NCBI RefSeq assembly: GCF_000315365.1 | Contig: NZ_CAOS01000013.1 | Span: 1 to 64,000, forward strand | DNA: 64,000 nucleotides | Reading direction: 5' to 3' | Source: Desulforamulus hydrothermalis Lam5 = DSM 18033 | Lineage (GTDB): Bacteria > Bacillota > Desulfotomaculia > Desulfotomaculales > Desulfotomaculaceae | Shown here: in pieces, positions 42,626 through 51,228 of the stretch | How positions within the stretch are numbered: the first letter of the stretch is position 1 | Layout of the letters: each line of letters begins with the position of its first letter | Position numbers and translations under genes: made by a program | Notes under the pieces: model-generated | What the model saw: the letters and a program-made list of their open reading frames with translations, nothing else | What the model was told of the DNA's origin: nothing | Database searches by the model: none

Positions 42626-43693
42626 GTGAAAAGATTACTTGAACAAATTTTTACCCGGCGGCAGCCCTGCCTGGCAGCTGTTGACCTTGGTACACACCGC
42701 ATTAAAGCTGTCGAAGTGAAAATTAACCGGGGTGTCCCCAACCTGGCCGCCCTGGGCAGCGTACCGGCCCCGCCGGCAGGCCCGGCACCGGAGGCCGAGG
42801 CGGAACTGGCAGAGGCCCTTGGCCGCCTGATGCACACTGCCGGGCTGACGAGCCGCCAGGTGGTTATTTCACTGCCGGTGCAGCAGGTAAAAACACGGCT
42901 GTTAAAACTTCCTAAGCTGACCAAACAAGCGTGGCAGGCAAGGATAAACCACGAAGCACAAGAGCTGGTGGGGTTGCCCGCTGCCCACTTGACTGTACGT
43001 TATGTAAAGCTGGCTGAACAAGTTGACAACGGGCAGATCTTGAGCAGCCTGCTGCTGGTGGCGCTCCCCACCTCTGTGGTGGAGCAATACTATCATGTTT
43101 TTCTGATGGCCGGACTCAGGGTAGTGGGCATTGATTTGCCGGCTTTCAGCCTCTGGCGGTTATTTGGCAGGGAGGCAGACCGGCAACCGCTGGCTGTCAT
43201 TGATATAGGGGTGGCTGCTGCCCAACTGGTGCTTGTGCAAGGAGGGCGGATTAATTGGGTCGGCCAGGTGGCGGTGGGCAGTGACACTGTTACCGGAGTA
43301 ATTGCCCAAAGCTACGGCATCAGCCGGCAAGAGGCCCGGCAGTTATTAGAAGAAGGCGGCCGGCTGCCCTCGGGTGAAGGAGCGGCGTCAACTGCCCCGG
43401 CGGTTCAGTGGCAACTGGATTTTTATATAAGGGAGGGCATTGACCAACTGGCCAAGGAAATTTACAAGCATCTTGCCCCGGAGCAAACTTATCCGGGCAG
43501 AATCTTGCTTACCGGTGCTACTTCCAGGTTGCCGGGGTTAGGCGGCTATCTAAGCCAAAAATGGGGCATTGCCACAGCGGCGGGCCCGCCGGCTTGCTGG
43601 CAGAGCGTGGTAGACAAGCCCGACCGGGCCTATGATCCTGCCTATGCAGTGGCTCTCGGGCTTATCCTGGGGGAGGTGGGGTACCATGTATAA
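42626..43693 (+). CDS. pilM: Type IV pilus assembly protein PilM, locus 1
   Basis: Actin-like cytoplasmic protein of 355 aa that links the ATPase to PilN. Motifs: AAVDLGTHRIKAVEVKINRG near the start, VIDIGVAAAQLVLVQGG in the middle, and LLTGATSRLPGLGGYL near the end. GTG start after AAGAGGTG. It overlaps pilN by eight bases. Confidence 0.88.
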   Translation: MKRLLEQIFTRRQPCLAAVDLGTHRIKAVEVKINRGVPNLAALGSVPAPPAGPAPEAEAELAEALGRLMHTAGLTSRQVVISLPVQQVKTRLLKLPKLTKQAWQARINHEAQELVGLPAAHLTVRYVKLAEQVDNGQILSSLLLVALPTSVVEQYYHVFLMAGLRVVGIDLPAFSLWRLFGREADRQPLAVIDIGVAAAQLVLVQGGRINWVGQVAVGSDTVTGVIAQSYGISRQEARQLLEEGGRLPSGEGAASTAPAVQWQLDFYIREGIDQLAKEIYKHLAPEQTYPGRILLTGATSRLPGLGGYLSQKWGIATAAGPPACWQSVVDKPDRAYDPAYAVALGLILGEVGYHV

Positions 43694-44381
43694 AATAAAT
43701 TTGCTTCCCCCCTGTCTGCAGTGCCCCGGCAATAAAATTAAGGTTAATTATCTCTGGTTGGGGGCCGCTGTGGCCGTTATTTTATTTGCCGGCTGTTTGC
43801 TTTTTTATTGCCGGCTGTCGGCCGGCCACAGGCAATTGGCCCAGGCACGGCAGGAACTGGCCCAACTGCAGCCCCGGGTTGCGGCAACAGACAAGCTGAC
43901 GGCTTCTCTCAGGGAGCAGCAGGCCATATACGACCAGATGTATCAGGTGCTGCACAACCGGCTTACCTGGTACCGCCTGCTGCAGGATTTACCCTTGGCC
44001 TTGCCGGCCGATACCTGGGTAAACCGCCTGGAAATTCACAGGGCAGGCGGTTTACCGGGGCACGGCGGTCCGGCTGCCTCGCCGGCCGAGGCTGCCACCG
44101 CCGCACAAGGAAATCAGCCGGCCCCGGACAGAACCACCGGGGCGCCGGCGGCTAACCTGTCCCGATCAGCGGCAGTTTCCTGGCGGGTGTATATTTGCGG
44201 CAGTTGCTGGGATATGGAGTCGGTGGGTGTTTTACTGCACCAATTAAGCAGGCTGCCTTATTTTGCCTCAATCCAACTAACCGAAGCCCGCTACGACAGG
44301 TTGCAGGGCATTGTTAAATTTGAACTGACCGCCGCGGTTAAAGGGGGTGCCCGGCATGACAAGCCGACTGTTCAACCTTAG
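43686..44381 (+). CDS. pilN: Type IV pilus assembly protein PilN, locus 1
   Basis: Bitopic membrane protein of 231 aa. The start MYKINLLPP is the PilM-binding peptide, followed by one membrane segment (about residues 22-43) and an extracytoplasmic coiled coil. A Pro/Ala-rich insert lies near residues 120-155. It overlaps pilO. Confidence 0.85.
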   Translation: MYKINLLPPCLQCPGNKIKVNYLWLGAAVAVILFAGCLLFYCRLSAGHRQLAQARQELAQLQPRVAATDKLTASLREQQAIYDQMYQVLHNRLTWYRLLQDLPLALPADTWVNRLEIHRAGGLPGHGGPAASPAEAATAAQGNQPAPDRTTGAPAANLSRSAAVSWRVYICGSCWDMESVGVLLHQLSRLPYFASIQLTEARYDRLQGIVKFELTAAVKGGARHDKPTVQP

Positions 44382-45099
44382 CACCGGAGAAAGGGTGCTG
44401 GTAAGTGCCCTGGTTGTCCTGTGCCTGTGCACCGGTTTGTACCGGTTGGGTCTGGCAAAACCAATAAAAACTTACCTGGATAACCAAAGGCAACTGACCG
44501 AAGTCCAACAAGAAATTACCCGGGCAAAGCAGATCCTGGCGGCAGAAAAAATCAGGCAGCGGCAGGCTGCAGCCATGACAGACAAACTTGCCGCCCTGCG
44601 GCCGTCTTTTAATACCAATGTACAGACAGGGGCCATGCTGGTGGAATTAAGCCGCCAGGCCCGTCAGGCAGGGGCGGTATTGCAATGGATAAAACCCTGG
44701 CCGGCTGCTGCCGGGCAACACCTGTCAGAAACACCCTTTACCCTGCAAATAGACGGTTCGTACAATCAGGTAGTACAGTATGTAAACAGGCTGGAAAACT
44801 TGCCGCAGGCTGCTGAAATCCGCCGTATCCACCTCCGGCCGGGCGACAGCGGCCGCCTGTCCGGCTCTTCCGAAACCGCTGCGGAGATACCGGCATGGTA
44901 TCAAAATGGTGAAGTGCAGGCAGAAATTGAGGTGGTTTTCTTTACTGCAAACGGTTCCCCGGCGTCTCCCAACCGGGCAGCAGAAACCGCAACCAACGGG
45001 GCGGTGGGCCGGGCCAATGCCTTTCAAGCGGCTTATCCCTTGTCGTCCCGGCAGAACCTCAATTCCTTCCCTGCCGATGTCAACAAGCCAGGCAATTAA
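44356..45099 (+). CDS. pilO: Type IV pilus assembly protein PilO, locus 1
   Basis: Bitopic protein of 247 aa with a membrane segment near residues 13-32, a coiled coil, and a ferredoxin-like C-terminal domain (LQIDGSYNQVVQYVNRLENL). ATG 44356 has AAAGGGGG eight bases upstream; a GTG at 44347 is less likely. Last gene of pilus locus 1. Confidence 0.83.
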   Translation: MTSRLFNLSTGERVLVSALVVLCLCTGLYRLGLAKPIKTYLDNQRQLTEVQQEITRAKQILAAEKIRQRQAAAMTDKLAALRPSFNTNVQTGAMLVELSRQARQAGAVLQWIKPWPAAAGQHLSETPFTLQIDGSYNQVVQYVNRLENLPQAAEIRRIHLRPGDSGRLSGSSETAAEIPAWYQNGEVQAEIEVVFFTANGSPASPNRAAETATNGAVGRANAFQAAYPLSSRQNLNSFPADVNKPGN

Positions 45100-45243
45100 A
45101 AACTTTATTTTAACAGTTTCATTGGCAACAACCGGCATATACTATAAAATAATGGTGGAATTTATCAATAATTGTATAGATTGCCTTACCGGGGCAGAAA
45201 CTAGGTCTAAATATTTGGGTTAGATGTGGGGGGAAGGAATTTG

Positions 45244-46692
45244 TTGGATAAAAATGATTTAAAAGAAGTGCTTAGTGTTGCTTTAGCTAACGGCGGCGAC
45301 TTTGCAGATATTTTTCTGGAAGAAAAACAAACCACCGGCATTGGCCTGGAAGCCGGGCGCATTGAGCGGGTTAATTCCGGCCTGGATGCCGGGGCGGGCA
45401 TCCGGGTGCTGTCCGGCGAGGCCACTGCCTATGCCTACACCAATGACACCAGCAAGCAGGGGTTACTGGCAGCGGCTAAGATTGTCAGCCACGCTGCCCA
45501 GGGCGGCCCAAAGGATTTGCAGCTGGATCTTACCACCCTTAAACCGCTGGTTGATTTCCGGATTAAAACCCGCCCGGAGAATGTTTCCACCCAGGCTAAA
45601 GTAGAGCTGGTAAAAAGAGTGGAGCAGGCCGCCCGGGCGGTTGACCGTGAGAAAATAAAGCAGGTTATTGTGGGTTACGGCGATACCGTACAAAAAGTAA
45701 CCGTTGCCAACAGTGAAGGAACTTATGTGGAAGACGAGCGGGTGCGCACCCGTCTGATGGTAAATGTGGTGGCGGCGGAAAACGGCAATATCCAAACGGG
45801 CTATGATGCCATAGGCAGTCATGCCGGCTTTGAAATTTTTGCCGACTGCGATCCGGAACAATTTGCCCGGTCGGCGGCCCACCGGGCGGTTAAAATGCTC
45901 ACGGCCCTGCCGGCCCCGGCCGGCAAAATGCCGGTGGTGATGGCCGGGGAAGCCGGCGGGACAATGGTTCACGAAGCCTGCGGCCACGGCCTGGAGGCCG
46001 ACCTGGAACAAAGACAACTGTCGGTTTACGCCGGCAAAAAGGGCCAGCCGGTGGCCAGCCAATTAATCACGGTTGTTGATGATGCCACCCTGCCCAACCG
46101 TTACGGTTCTTACCGTTTTGACGATGAAGGGGTTCCCTCCCGCAAAGTAACCCTGATTGAAAAGGGTATTTTAACAGATTATCTTTACGACCGCCTTACT
46201 GCCGGCAAAGAAAAACGGGAATCCAACGGTCACGGGCGCCGGGAGTCCTACCAGCACAAACCCCTGCCCCGTATGGCCAACACTTATATTGCCCCGGGCA
46301 AGGAAGACCCGGACAAAATCATTAAAGATTATAAAAGCGGCCTGCTGGTGAAAAAAATGGGCGGCGGACAGGTAAATACCACCACCGGGGATTTTGTCTT
46401 TGATGTGGCTGAAGGCTACTTAATCCAAGACGGCGAAATCGGCCCGCTGGTGCGCGGCGCCACCCTGACCGGCAACGGCCCGGAGGTTTTGCGGATGGTG
46501 GAACGGGTGGGCTCCGACCTGGGCTTTACCATCGGCACCTGCGGCAAAGACGGACAGGGTGCCCCGGTTTCGGATGCCCAGCCAACCATGGCTATCAAAG
46601 AATTAATCGTGGGGGGGACGGCTCACGGGTCTGCTGACAAGCAGCTGAGCCGCCGGTTTACTGCCGGTTATGGCAAAATACGGAGAATATAG
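45244..46692 (+). CDS. tldD: TldD-family metallopeptidase
   Basis: Protein of 482 aa in the TldD/PmbA peptidase family. The zinc motif HEACGHGLEAD is intact near residue 240. TldD normally works as a heterodimer with TldE (PmbA), which is not adjacent here. The start is TTG 45244 because GGGGGGAAGGA lies just before it; TTG 45241 and GTG 45226 are in-frame alternatives. A terminator hairpin follows. It stands between the two pilus loci without an obvious functional link. Confidence 0.88.
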   Translation: MDKNDLKEVLSVALANGGDFADIFLEEKQTTGIGLEAGRIERVNSGLDAGAGIRVLSGEATAYAYTNDTSKQGLLAAAKIVSHAAQGGPKDLQLDLTTLKPLVDFRIKTRPENVSTQAKVELVKRVEQAARAVDREKIKQVIVGYGDTVQKVTVANSEGTYVEDERVRTRLMVNVVAAENGNIQTGYDAIGSHAGFEIFADCDPEQFARSAAHRAVKMLTALPAPAGKMPVVMAGEAGGTMVHEACGHGLEADLEQRQLSVYAGKKGQPVASQLITVVDDATLPNRYGSYRFDDEGVPSRKVTLIEKGILTDYLYDRLTAGKEKRESNGHGRRESYQHKPLPRMANTYIAPGKEDPDKIIKDYKSGLLVKKMGGGQVNTTTGDFVFDVAEGYLIQDGEIGPLVRGATLTGNGPEVLRMVERVGSDLGFTIGTCGKDGQGAPVSDAQPTMAIKELIVGGTAHGSADKQLSRRFTAGYGKIRRI

Positions 46693-46698
46693 CACACC

Positions 46699-46720
46699 GA
46701 AACGGCCGCAAGGCCGTTTC
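46699..46720 (+). terminator. Hairpin after tldD
   Basis: GAAACGGCC, loop GCAA, GGCCGTTTC: a perfect 9-bp stem seven bases after the tldD stop. The T-run is weak (TGATTGC). Confidence 0.65.
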
Positions 46721-46741
46721 TGATTGCAGACAAAGAAAAGT

Positions 46742-46960
46742 CAGGGGGTTTTATGATCCCCTGCCAGCCACTTGTCGAAGCACCGGTCACAGCACTTGAT
46801 GTGCGAAAGGAGCCATTGGGGTGGTGCTCACAGGATGCGGGCGCCAGCCGATTCTGGCCGGGAGAGCCCGTTTGAGGCGACCCCAAGGGCCACCGTAGCG
46901 AATTGGCGGCAGAACTTGCATTTTTTACAAAGTTTTTACCCCGGGGTAATCAGGCAAAGT
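46742..46960 (+). ncRNA. Structured element copy 2
   Basis: Second copy of the element seen at 8041-8290. Blocks 46748-46820 and 46830-46861 align with 8076-8148 and 8157-8188. The hairpin 46819-46829/46839-46849 forms 10 of 11 pairs (three G-U) around an ACAG-containing loop. Two pairs differ from copy 1 in a compensatory way (C-G to T-A, A-T to G-C). A local stem CAGGGG/CCCCTG at 46742-46763 replaces the long-range pair of copy 1. It lies on the same strand as, and just before, the c-di-GMP riboswitch of pilus locus 2. Family unknown. Confidence 0.6.
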
Positions 46961-47024
46961 AGGAATTTTAAATAGTGTGACGAAAATAATTACCAACAAA
47001 GCAATATATAACACACGTATTACA

Positions 47025-47100
47025 AAGGCAAACTCTTTGAAAAAAGAGGACGCAAAGCCACGGGCCTAAGGACCTTAGTCTATGGCGGCCGGGTTGCCTT
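47025..47100 (+). promoter_or_regulatory. c-di-GMP-I (GEMM) riboswitch
   Basis: P1 pairs AAGGCAA 47025-47031 with TTGCCTT 47094-47100. P2 is CTCTTT-GAAA-AAAGAG with a GNRA tetraloop. The conserved ligand pocket reads GGACGCAAAGCC. CCTAAG (47065-47070) and TATGG (47081-47085) form a perfect 11-nt tetraloop receptor in the second helix, and CCGGGTTGCC closes the fold. All the hallmarks of class I c-di-GMP riboswitches are present. It precedes pilB of pilus locus 2 by about 80 bases. Confidence 0.92.
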
Positions 47101-47114
47101 AGGAATGTAGCTGT

Positions 47115-47148
47115 CCAAAACCTAAGTAAATTAGAGTTTTGGTTTTTT
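47115..47148 (+). terminator. Riboswitch expression platform terminator
   Basis: CCAAAAC-CTAA pairs with TTAG-A-GTTTTGG (one bulge) and runs into TTTTTT. CTTAGG (47098-47103) could instead pair with CCTAAG (47121-47126) as an antiterminator. That segment shares three bases with riboswitch helix P1, so ligand-stabilised P1 would favour termination. The switch direction is inferred, not shown. Confidence 0.8.
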
Positions 47149-47178
47149 CATTTTCGTCTTAAAACAGGGGTAATGGCA

Positions 47179-48855
47179 ATGAAACTAACCCGCAGTTTTT
47201 TAGGAACCTGGTTGGTTAACGAAGGAATTATCACCCAGAAACAGCTGGAGGAAGCCCTGGCCTATCAAAAATCAAATAAAGACAAGTCGTTGGTGCTGGG
47301 TAAAGCCCTGGTGCAGCTGGGTTATTGTTCGGAAGACGATATAGCCGGGGTAATTGCCAAGCATGCCGGGGTACCCTTTGTGTCCCTGGAAAAATACAAC
47401 CTTGACCCGGCGGCGCTGGCAGCCTTGCCGCTGGAAGCCGTTAAGCGTTACCGGGCGCTGCCCATCGGATTTGCCGAAGGCAAGCTGGTGGTGGCTATGC
47501 AAAAGCCCACCGACATCATGGCCATTGATGATTTGCGGGTGCTGGCCGGCTACGAGATTAAACCGGTATTTGCGCCGGACAGTGAACTGGAAGTGGCCAT
47601 TGAAAAATACAGCCGCAGCAGCATGGAGTTTACCCAAACAGAAGAAGAAGCGGCGCCGGTCACTGAATTAATAGCCGAACCGGAAGATGCCGGCCAGCCG
47701 GCGGTGCAGCTGGCCAACCTGATCCTGACCCAGGCGGTCAGTGCCAATGCCAGCGACGTGCATATCGAACGCTATGAAAAACGCATGCGGGTTCGCTTCA
47801 GAATTGACGGCGTGCTGCACGATATTATGGAGCCCCCTGTGAAAATGCATGCTTCCCTGGTTTCCCGCATTAAAGTGATGGCTAATATGGACATTGCCGA
47901 CCGGCGCATCCCCCAGGACGGCCGCATGTCCGTAAAAATAGAAGGAAAATCCATTGATATAAGGGTAGCTTCCCTGCCCGCCAGCTTCGGAGAAAGGTTA
48001 ACCCTCCGGCTGCTGGACAGTTCGGCCCGCCGCATCAGCCTGGAGGAACTGGGGCTGGCCCCGGCGGTATTGGAACGCTTCCGGGAAGCAATTAAACTGC
48101 CTTATGGTTTTATCCTGGTCACCGGCCCCACCGGCAGCGGCAAAAGCACCACCCTGTATGCCGGCCTGAATGCGGTGGACCGGGTGAGCAAGAATGTCAT
48201 TACCGTGGAAGACCCGGTGGAATACCGGATGGAAGGCATTAACCAAATTCAAATTAACCCGCAGGCCGGCCTTACCTTTGCATCCGGGCTGCGTTCCATA
48301 CTGCGCAGCGATCCTGACGTTATCATGGTGGGTGAAATTCGCGACCATGAAACAGCCAAAATTGCCATTGAATCTGCCATGACCGGCCACATGGTCTTTT
48401 CTACCCTGCATACCAACGATGCCCCGGGGGCCATCAGCCGGTTAACAGAGATGGGCATCGAACCTTTCTTAACGGCTTCTTCGCTGGTGTGTGTGCTGGC
48501 CCAGCGTTTGGCCAGGATCTTATGCAGCCACTGCAAGGAAAAGATTGAACTGACCCCGCAAGACCTGGCCCATGTACCCGATTTTCCCATTGACCCCGGG
48601 AGCAACCGGGTAACCCTATATAGGCCCAGGGGCTGCATGCGCTGCAGCAATACCGGCTACCGGGGCCGGACAGGCATTTATGAATTGCTTTTTGTCAGCG
48701 ATACAATCCAGCGTTTAACCCTGGCCCGGGCCTCGGCCAGGGAAATTAAACAAGCAGCCCTGGCCGAGGGTATGGTTACCCTGCGCCAGGACGGCTTGCT
48801 CAAGGTGAAACAAGGCATTACTTCCCTGGAGGAAGTGTTGAGGGTGGTCGTTTAA
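47179..48855 (+). CDS. pilB: Type IV pilus extension ATPase, locus 2
   Basis: PilB of 558 aa, full length. The N-terminal MshEN domain has both repeats (LGTWLVNEGIITQKQLEEAL and VLGKALVQLGYCSEDDIAGV) that bind c-di-GMP in homologues. Then Walker A GPTGSGKSTT, Asp box VEDPVEY, Walker B DPDVIMVGEIRD, STLHTNDAPGA, and zinc cysteines CSHC/CMRC. ATG 47179 is preferred to ATG 47173 because AGGGG is then eight bases upstream. The gene sits directly behind the c-di-GMP riboswitch. Confidence 0.94.
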   Translation: MKLTRSFLGTWLVNEGIITQKQLEEALAYQKSNKDKSLVLGKALVQLGYCSEDDIAGVIAKHAGVPFVSLEKYNLDPAALAALPLEAVKRYRALPIGFAEGKLVVAMQKPTDIMAIDDLRVLAGYEIKPVFAPDSELEVAIEKYSRSSMEFTQTEEEAAPVTELIAEPEDAGQPAVQLANLILTQAVSANASDVHIERYEKRMRVRFRIDGVLHDIMEPPVKMHASLVSRIKVMANMDIADRRIPQDGRMSVKIEGKSIDIRVASLPASFGERLTLRLLDSSARRISLEELGLAPAVLERFREAIKLPYGFILVTGPTGSGKSTTLYAGLNAVDRVSKNVITVEDPVEYRMEGINQIQINPQAGLTFASGLRSILRSDPDVIMVGEIRDHETAKIAIESAMTGHMVFSTLHTNDAPGAISRLTEMGIEPFLTASSLVCVLAQRLARILCSHCKEKIELTPQDLAHVPDFPIDPGSNRVTLYRPRGCMRCSNTGYRGRTGIYELLFVSDTIQRLTLARASAREIKQAALAEGMVTLRQDGLLKVKQGITSLEEVLRVVV

Positions 48856-48856
48856 A

Positions 48857-49939
48857 ATGAGCGAACAAGCCTTACCGCACATCAATGAAATACTGGCCCG
48901 CACCGTCCGGATGAACGGTTCGGATTTGCACCTGAACGTCGGAACGCCGCCGGTGGTTCGGGTGTTCGGCGAACTGGTCAGGATGGCCGACCTGCCCTGT
49001 TTGCTGCCCCAGGATGTGCAAAATTTAATTTATCCCATTTTACAGCCCCACTACCGGGAGCAGCTGGAAAAAGACCTGGAACTGGATTTTGCTTATTCAA
49101 TTGCCGGCATCGGCCGTTTTCGCGGCAACATTATGTGGCAAAGGGGTACGCTGGCTGCCAACTTCCGGGTAGTTGCCATGCAGATTCCCCGCCTGGAGGA
49201 TTTAGGGTTGCCGCCGTCGGTGAAAGAGCTGGCCCGCCTGCCCCGGGGTTTGGTGCTGGTTACCGGGCCCACCGGCAGCGGCAAATCAACCACCCTGGCA
49301 GCCATCATCGACGCAATTAACCGGGAAAGAAGCTGCCATATTGTAACCATTGAGAATCCCATTGAATTTTTGCACAGCCATCAAAAATCCATTATTAAAC
49401 AGCGGGAGGTGGGGGTGGATACCCATTCTTTCGCCAGTGCCCTAAGGCATGTGCTGCGCCACGACCCGGACGTTATATTGGTAGGGGAAATGCGTGACCG
49501 GGAGAGCATTGCCATAGCCCTTACCGCTGCGGAAACCGGGCACCTGGTGTTTTCCACCCTGCATACCCAGACTGCCGCCCTGGCCGTGCACCGTATTGTG
49601 GATGTGTTTGCCGACGGCATGCGTGACCAGATTAGGCAGCAGCTGGCCGATTCACTGCAGGGTATTATTGCCCAGCAGTTAATTCCCCGGGCGGACGGCC
49701 GGGGCAGGGTGGCGGCGGTGGAGCTGCTGCTTGGCACGCCCGCCGTGAGAAACCTGATTCGTGAAGGCAAGGAACACCAGCTGTATACCGTCATGCAAAC
49801 AGCCCGGGCAGCCGGCATGCAGACCATGGATCAAGCCCTGGCCAACCTGTGCCTGACCGGCCGGATCAGCCGCAGCATGGCCCTGGAGCGCTGTGTGGAC
49901 AAGGTGGAGCTGGAACGCGCCATCAGCAGGGGTTTTTAA
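48857..49939 (+). CDS. pilT: Type IV pilus retraction ATPase
   Basis: PilT of 360 aa. Walker A GPTGSGKSTTLAAIIDAIN, Walker B DPDVILVGEMRD, His box STLHTQTAA and the PilT-specific retraction motif AVRNLIREGK near residue 295. It starts one base after the pilB stop. Its presence implies retractile pili able to drive twitching or DNA uptake. Confidence 0.94.
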   Translation: MSEQALPHINEILARTVRMNGSDLHLNVGTPPVVRVFGELVRMADLPCLLPQDVQNLIYPILQPHYREQLEKDLELDFAYSIAGIGRFRGNIMWQRGTLAANFRVVAMQIPRLEDLGLPPSVKELARLPRGLVLVTGPTGSGKSTTLAAIIDAINRERSCHIVTIENPIEFLHSHQKSIIKQREVGVDTHSFASALRHVLRHDPDVILVGEMRDRESIAIALTAAETGHLVFSTLHTQTAALAVHRIVDVFADGMRDQIRQQLADSLQGIIAQQLIPRADGRGRVAAVELLLGTPAVRNLIREGKEHQLYTVMQTARAAGMQTMDQALANLCLTGRISRSMALERCVDKVELERAISRGF

Positions 49940-49970
49940 TTTAGTATTTAATTAAAAGCAGGTAGATAGT

Positions 49971-51179
49971 ATGCCGTTATATGCCTACCAGGCCATCGAT
50001 AAAACAGGCAATCTGCTGGAGGGCCGGCTGACAGCGGAAAACCCGCAAGCGGCTGCCGACCGTTTAAGCCAAATGGGGTATGCCCCGGTTGAGATAAAGG
50101 AAATCAAAGATTCCCCCCTGCGGGGTTCCCTTTTAAAGCGCAACAAAGTAAAACTGGGCGAACTGGCTTTTTTCAGCCGCCAGCTGGCTGCCATGCTTGC
50201 TTCCGGTATCCCCCTCACCCGCTGCCTGTATACCCTCAGCGAGCAGACCGGCAATGCCTGGTTGGCCCGCTGCACCGGGGAAATAGCCCGCCGGGTGGAA
50301 GGCGGCATGAGCTTTTCGGAAGCCCTGGGGGGCTACCCGGACATTTTTTCCGGCATGTACAGAGAAATGATTAAAGCCGGCGAACTGGGGGGGGCTTTAA
50401 ATGAAATTCTCCAACGGCTGTCCCAGCAGCTGGAAAAAGAAAAATACCTGCGGGACAGCATCCGGTCTGCCACCTTTTACCCGTCGGTGGTCATTGTATT
50501 TGCCGCAATTATTGTGCTGGCCATGATGTTCTGGGTGGTGCCGATATTTGTCGGATTTTTCCCCCAGCAGGCGGCGCTGCCCTTGCCCACCCGGCTGGTG
50601 GTTGGTTTCAGCAATTCGCTACGCCAGTTCTGGTATTTTTACCTGTTGGGGCTGGCGGCCGTTATGGGGGGGCTGCGGCTGTATATCGGCAGCCCCGCCG
50701 GCAGCCGTGCCTGGGATAAGATAAAATTTCGCCTGCCGGTCTTTGGCGACCTCTTTAAAAAAGCCACCCTTGCCCGCTTTTGCCGCACCCTGGCAACTCT
50801 TTTAGGCGGCGGCATTCCGGTGCTGCAGGCCCTGGCCGCGGCCGGGCCGGCCGCCGGCAGCAGCCAGGTGGCGGAGGCTGTCAAACAAGTGGCGGCGGGT
50901 ATCCAGGAGGGCCGGAGCATTGCTGCTCCCCTTAAGAAAAGCGGCTTTTTCCCGCCCATGGTTATTAACATGGTGGCGGTGGGTGAAGAAACCGGCCAGC
51001 TGGCTGCCCTGCTGGGGCGGGTGGCAGATTTTTACGAAGAAGAAGTGGCCACCGTCACCAAGGGGCTAACCGCCCTGATTGAGCCATTACTGCTTATCTT
51101 TGTGGGTTTCATCATCGGCGCCATTGTAATTGCCATCTACCTGCCCATCTTTACGGTGGTTACCTCGGTGGGCAGATAG
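49971..51179 (+). CDS. pilC: Type IV pilus platform protein, locus 2
   Basis: PilC of 402 aa with two GspF domains (LAFFSRQLAAMLASGIPLTR and LARFCRTLATLLGGGIPVLQ) and membrane segments near residues 170-195, 220-240 and 375-398. Start MPLYAYQAIDKTG is typical. It is paralogous to the locus 1 copy. Confidence 0.93.
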   Translation: MPLYAYQAIDKTGNLLEGRLTAENPQAAADRLSQMGYAPVEIKEIKDSPLRGSLLKRNKVKLGELAFFSRQLAAMLASGIPLTRCLYTLSEQTGNAWLARCTGEIARRVEGGMSFSEALGGYPDIFSGMYREMIKAGELGGALNEILQRLSQQLEKEKYLRDSIRSATFYPSVVIVFAAIIVLAMMFWVVPIFVGFFPQQAALPLPTRLVVGFSNSLRQFWYFYLLGLAAVMGGLRLYIGSPAGSRAWDKIKFRLPVFGDLFKKATLARFCRTLATLLGGGIPVLQALAAAGPAAGSSQVAEAVKQVAAGIQEGRSIAAPLKKSGFFPPMVINMVAVGEETGQLAALLGRVADFYEEEVATVTKGLTALIEPLLLIFVGFIIGAIVIAIYLPIFTVVTSVGR

Positions 51180-51228
51180 GTGTTTGGGGTGTCCAATAAA
51201 ACTGAGATACGGAGCTGAATGGGAAAAC

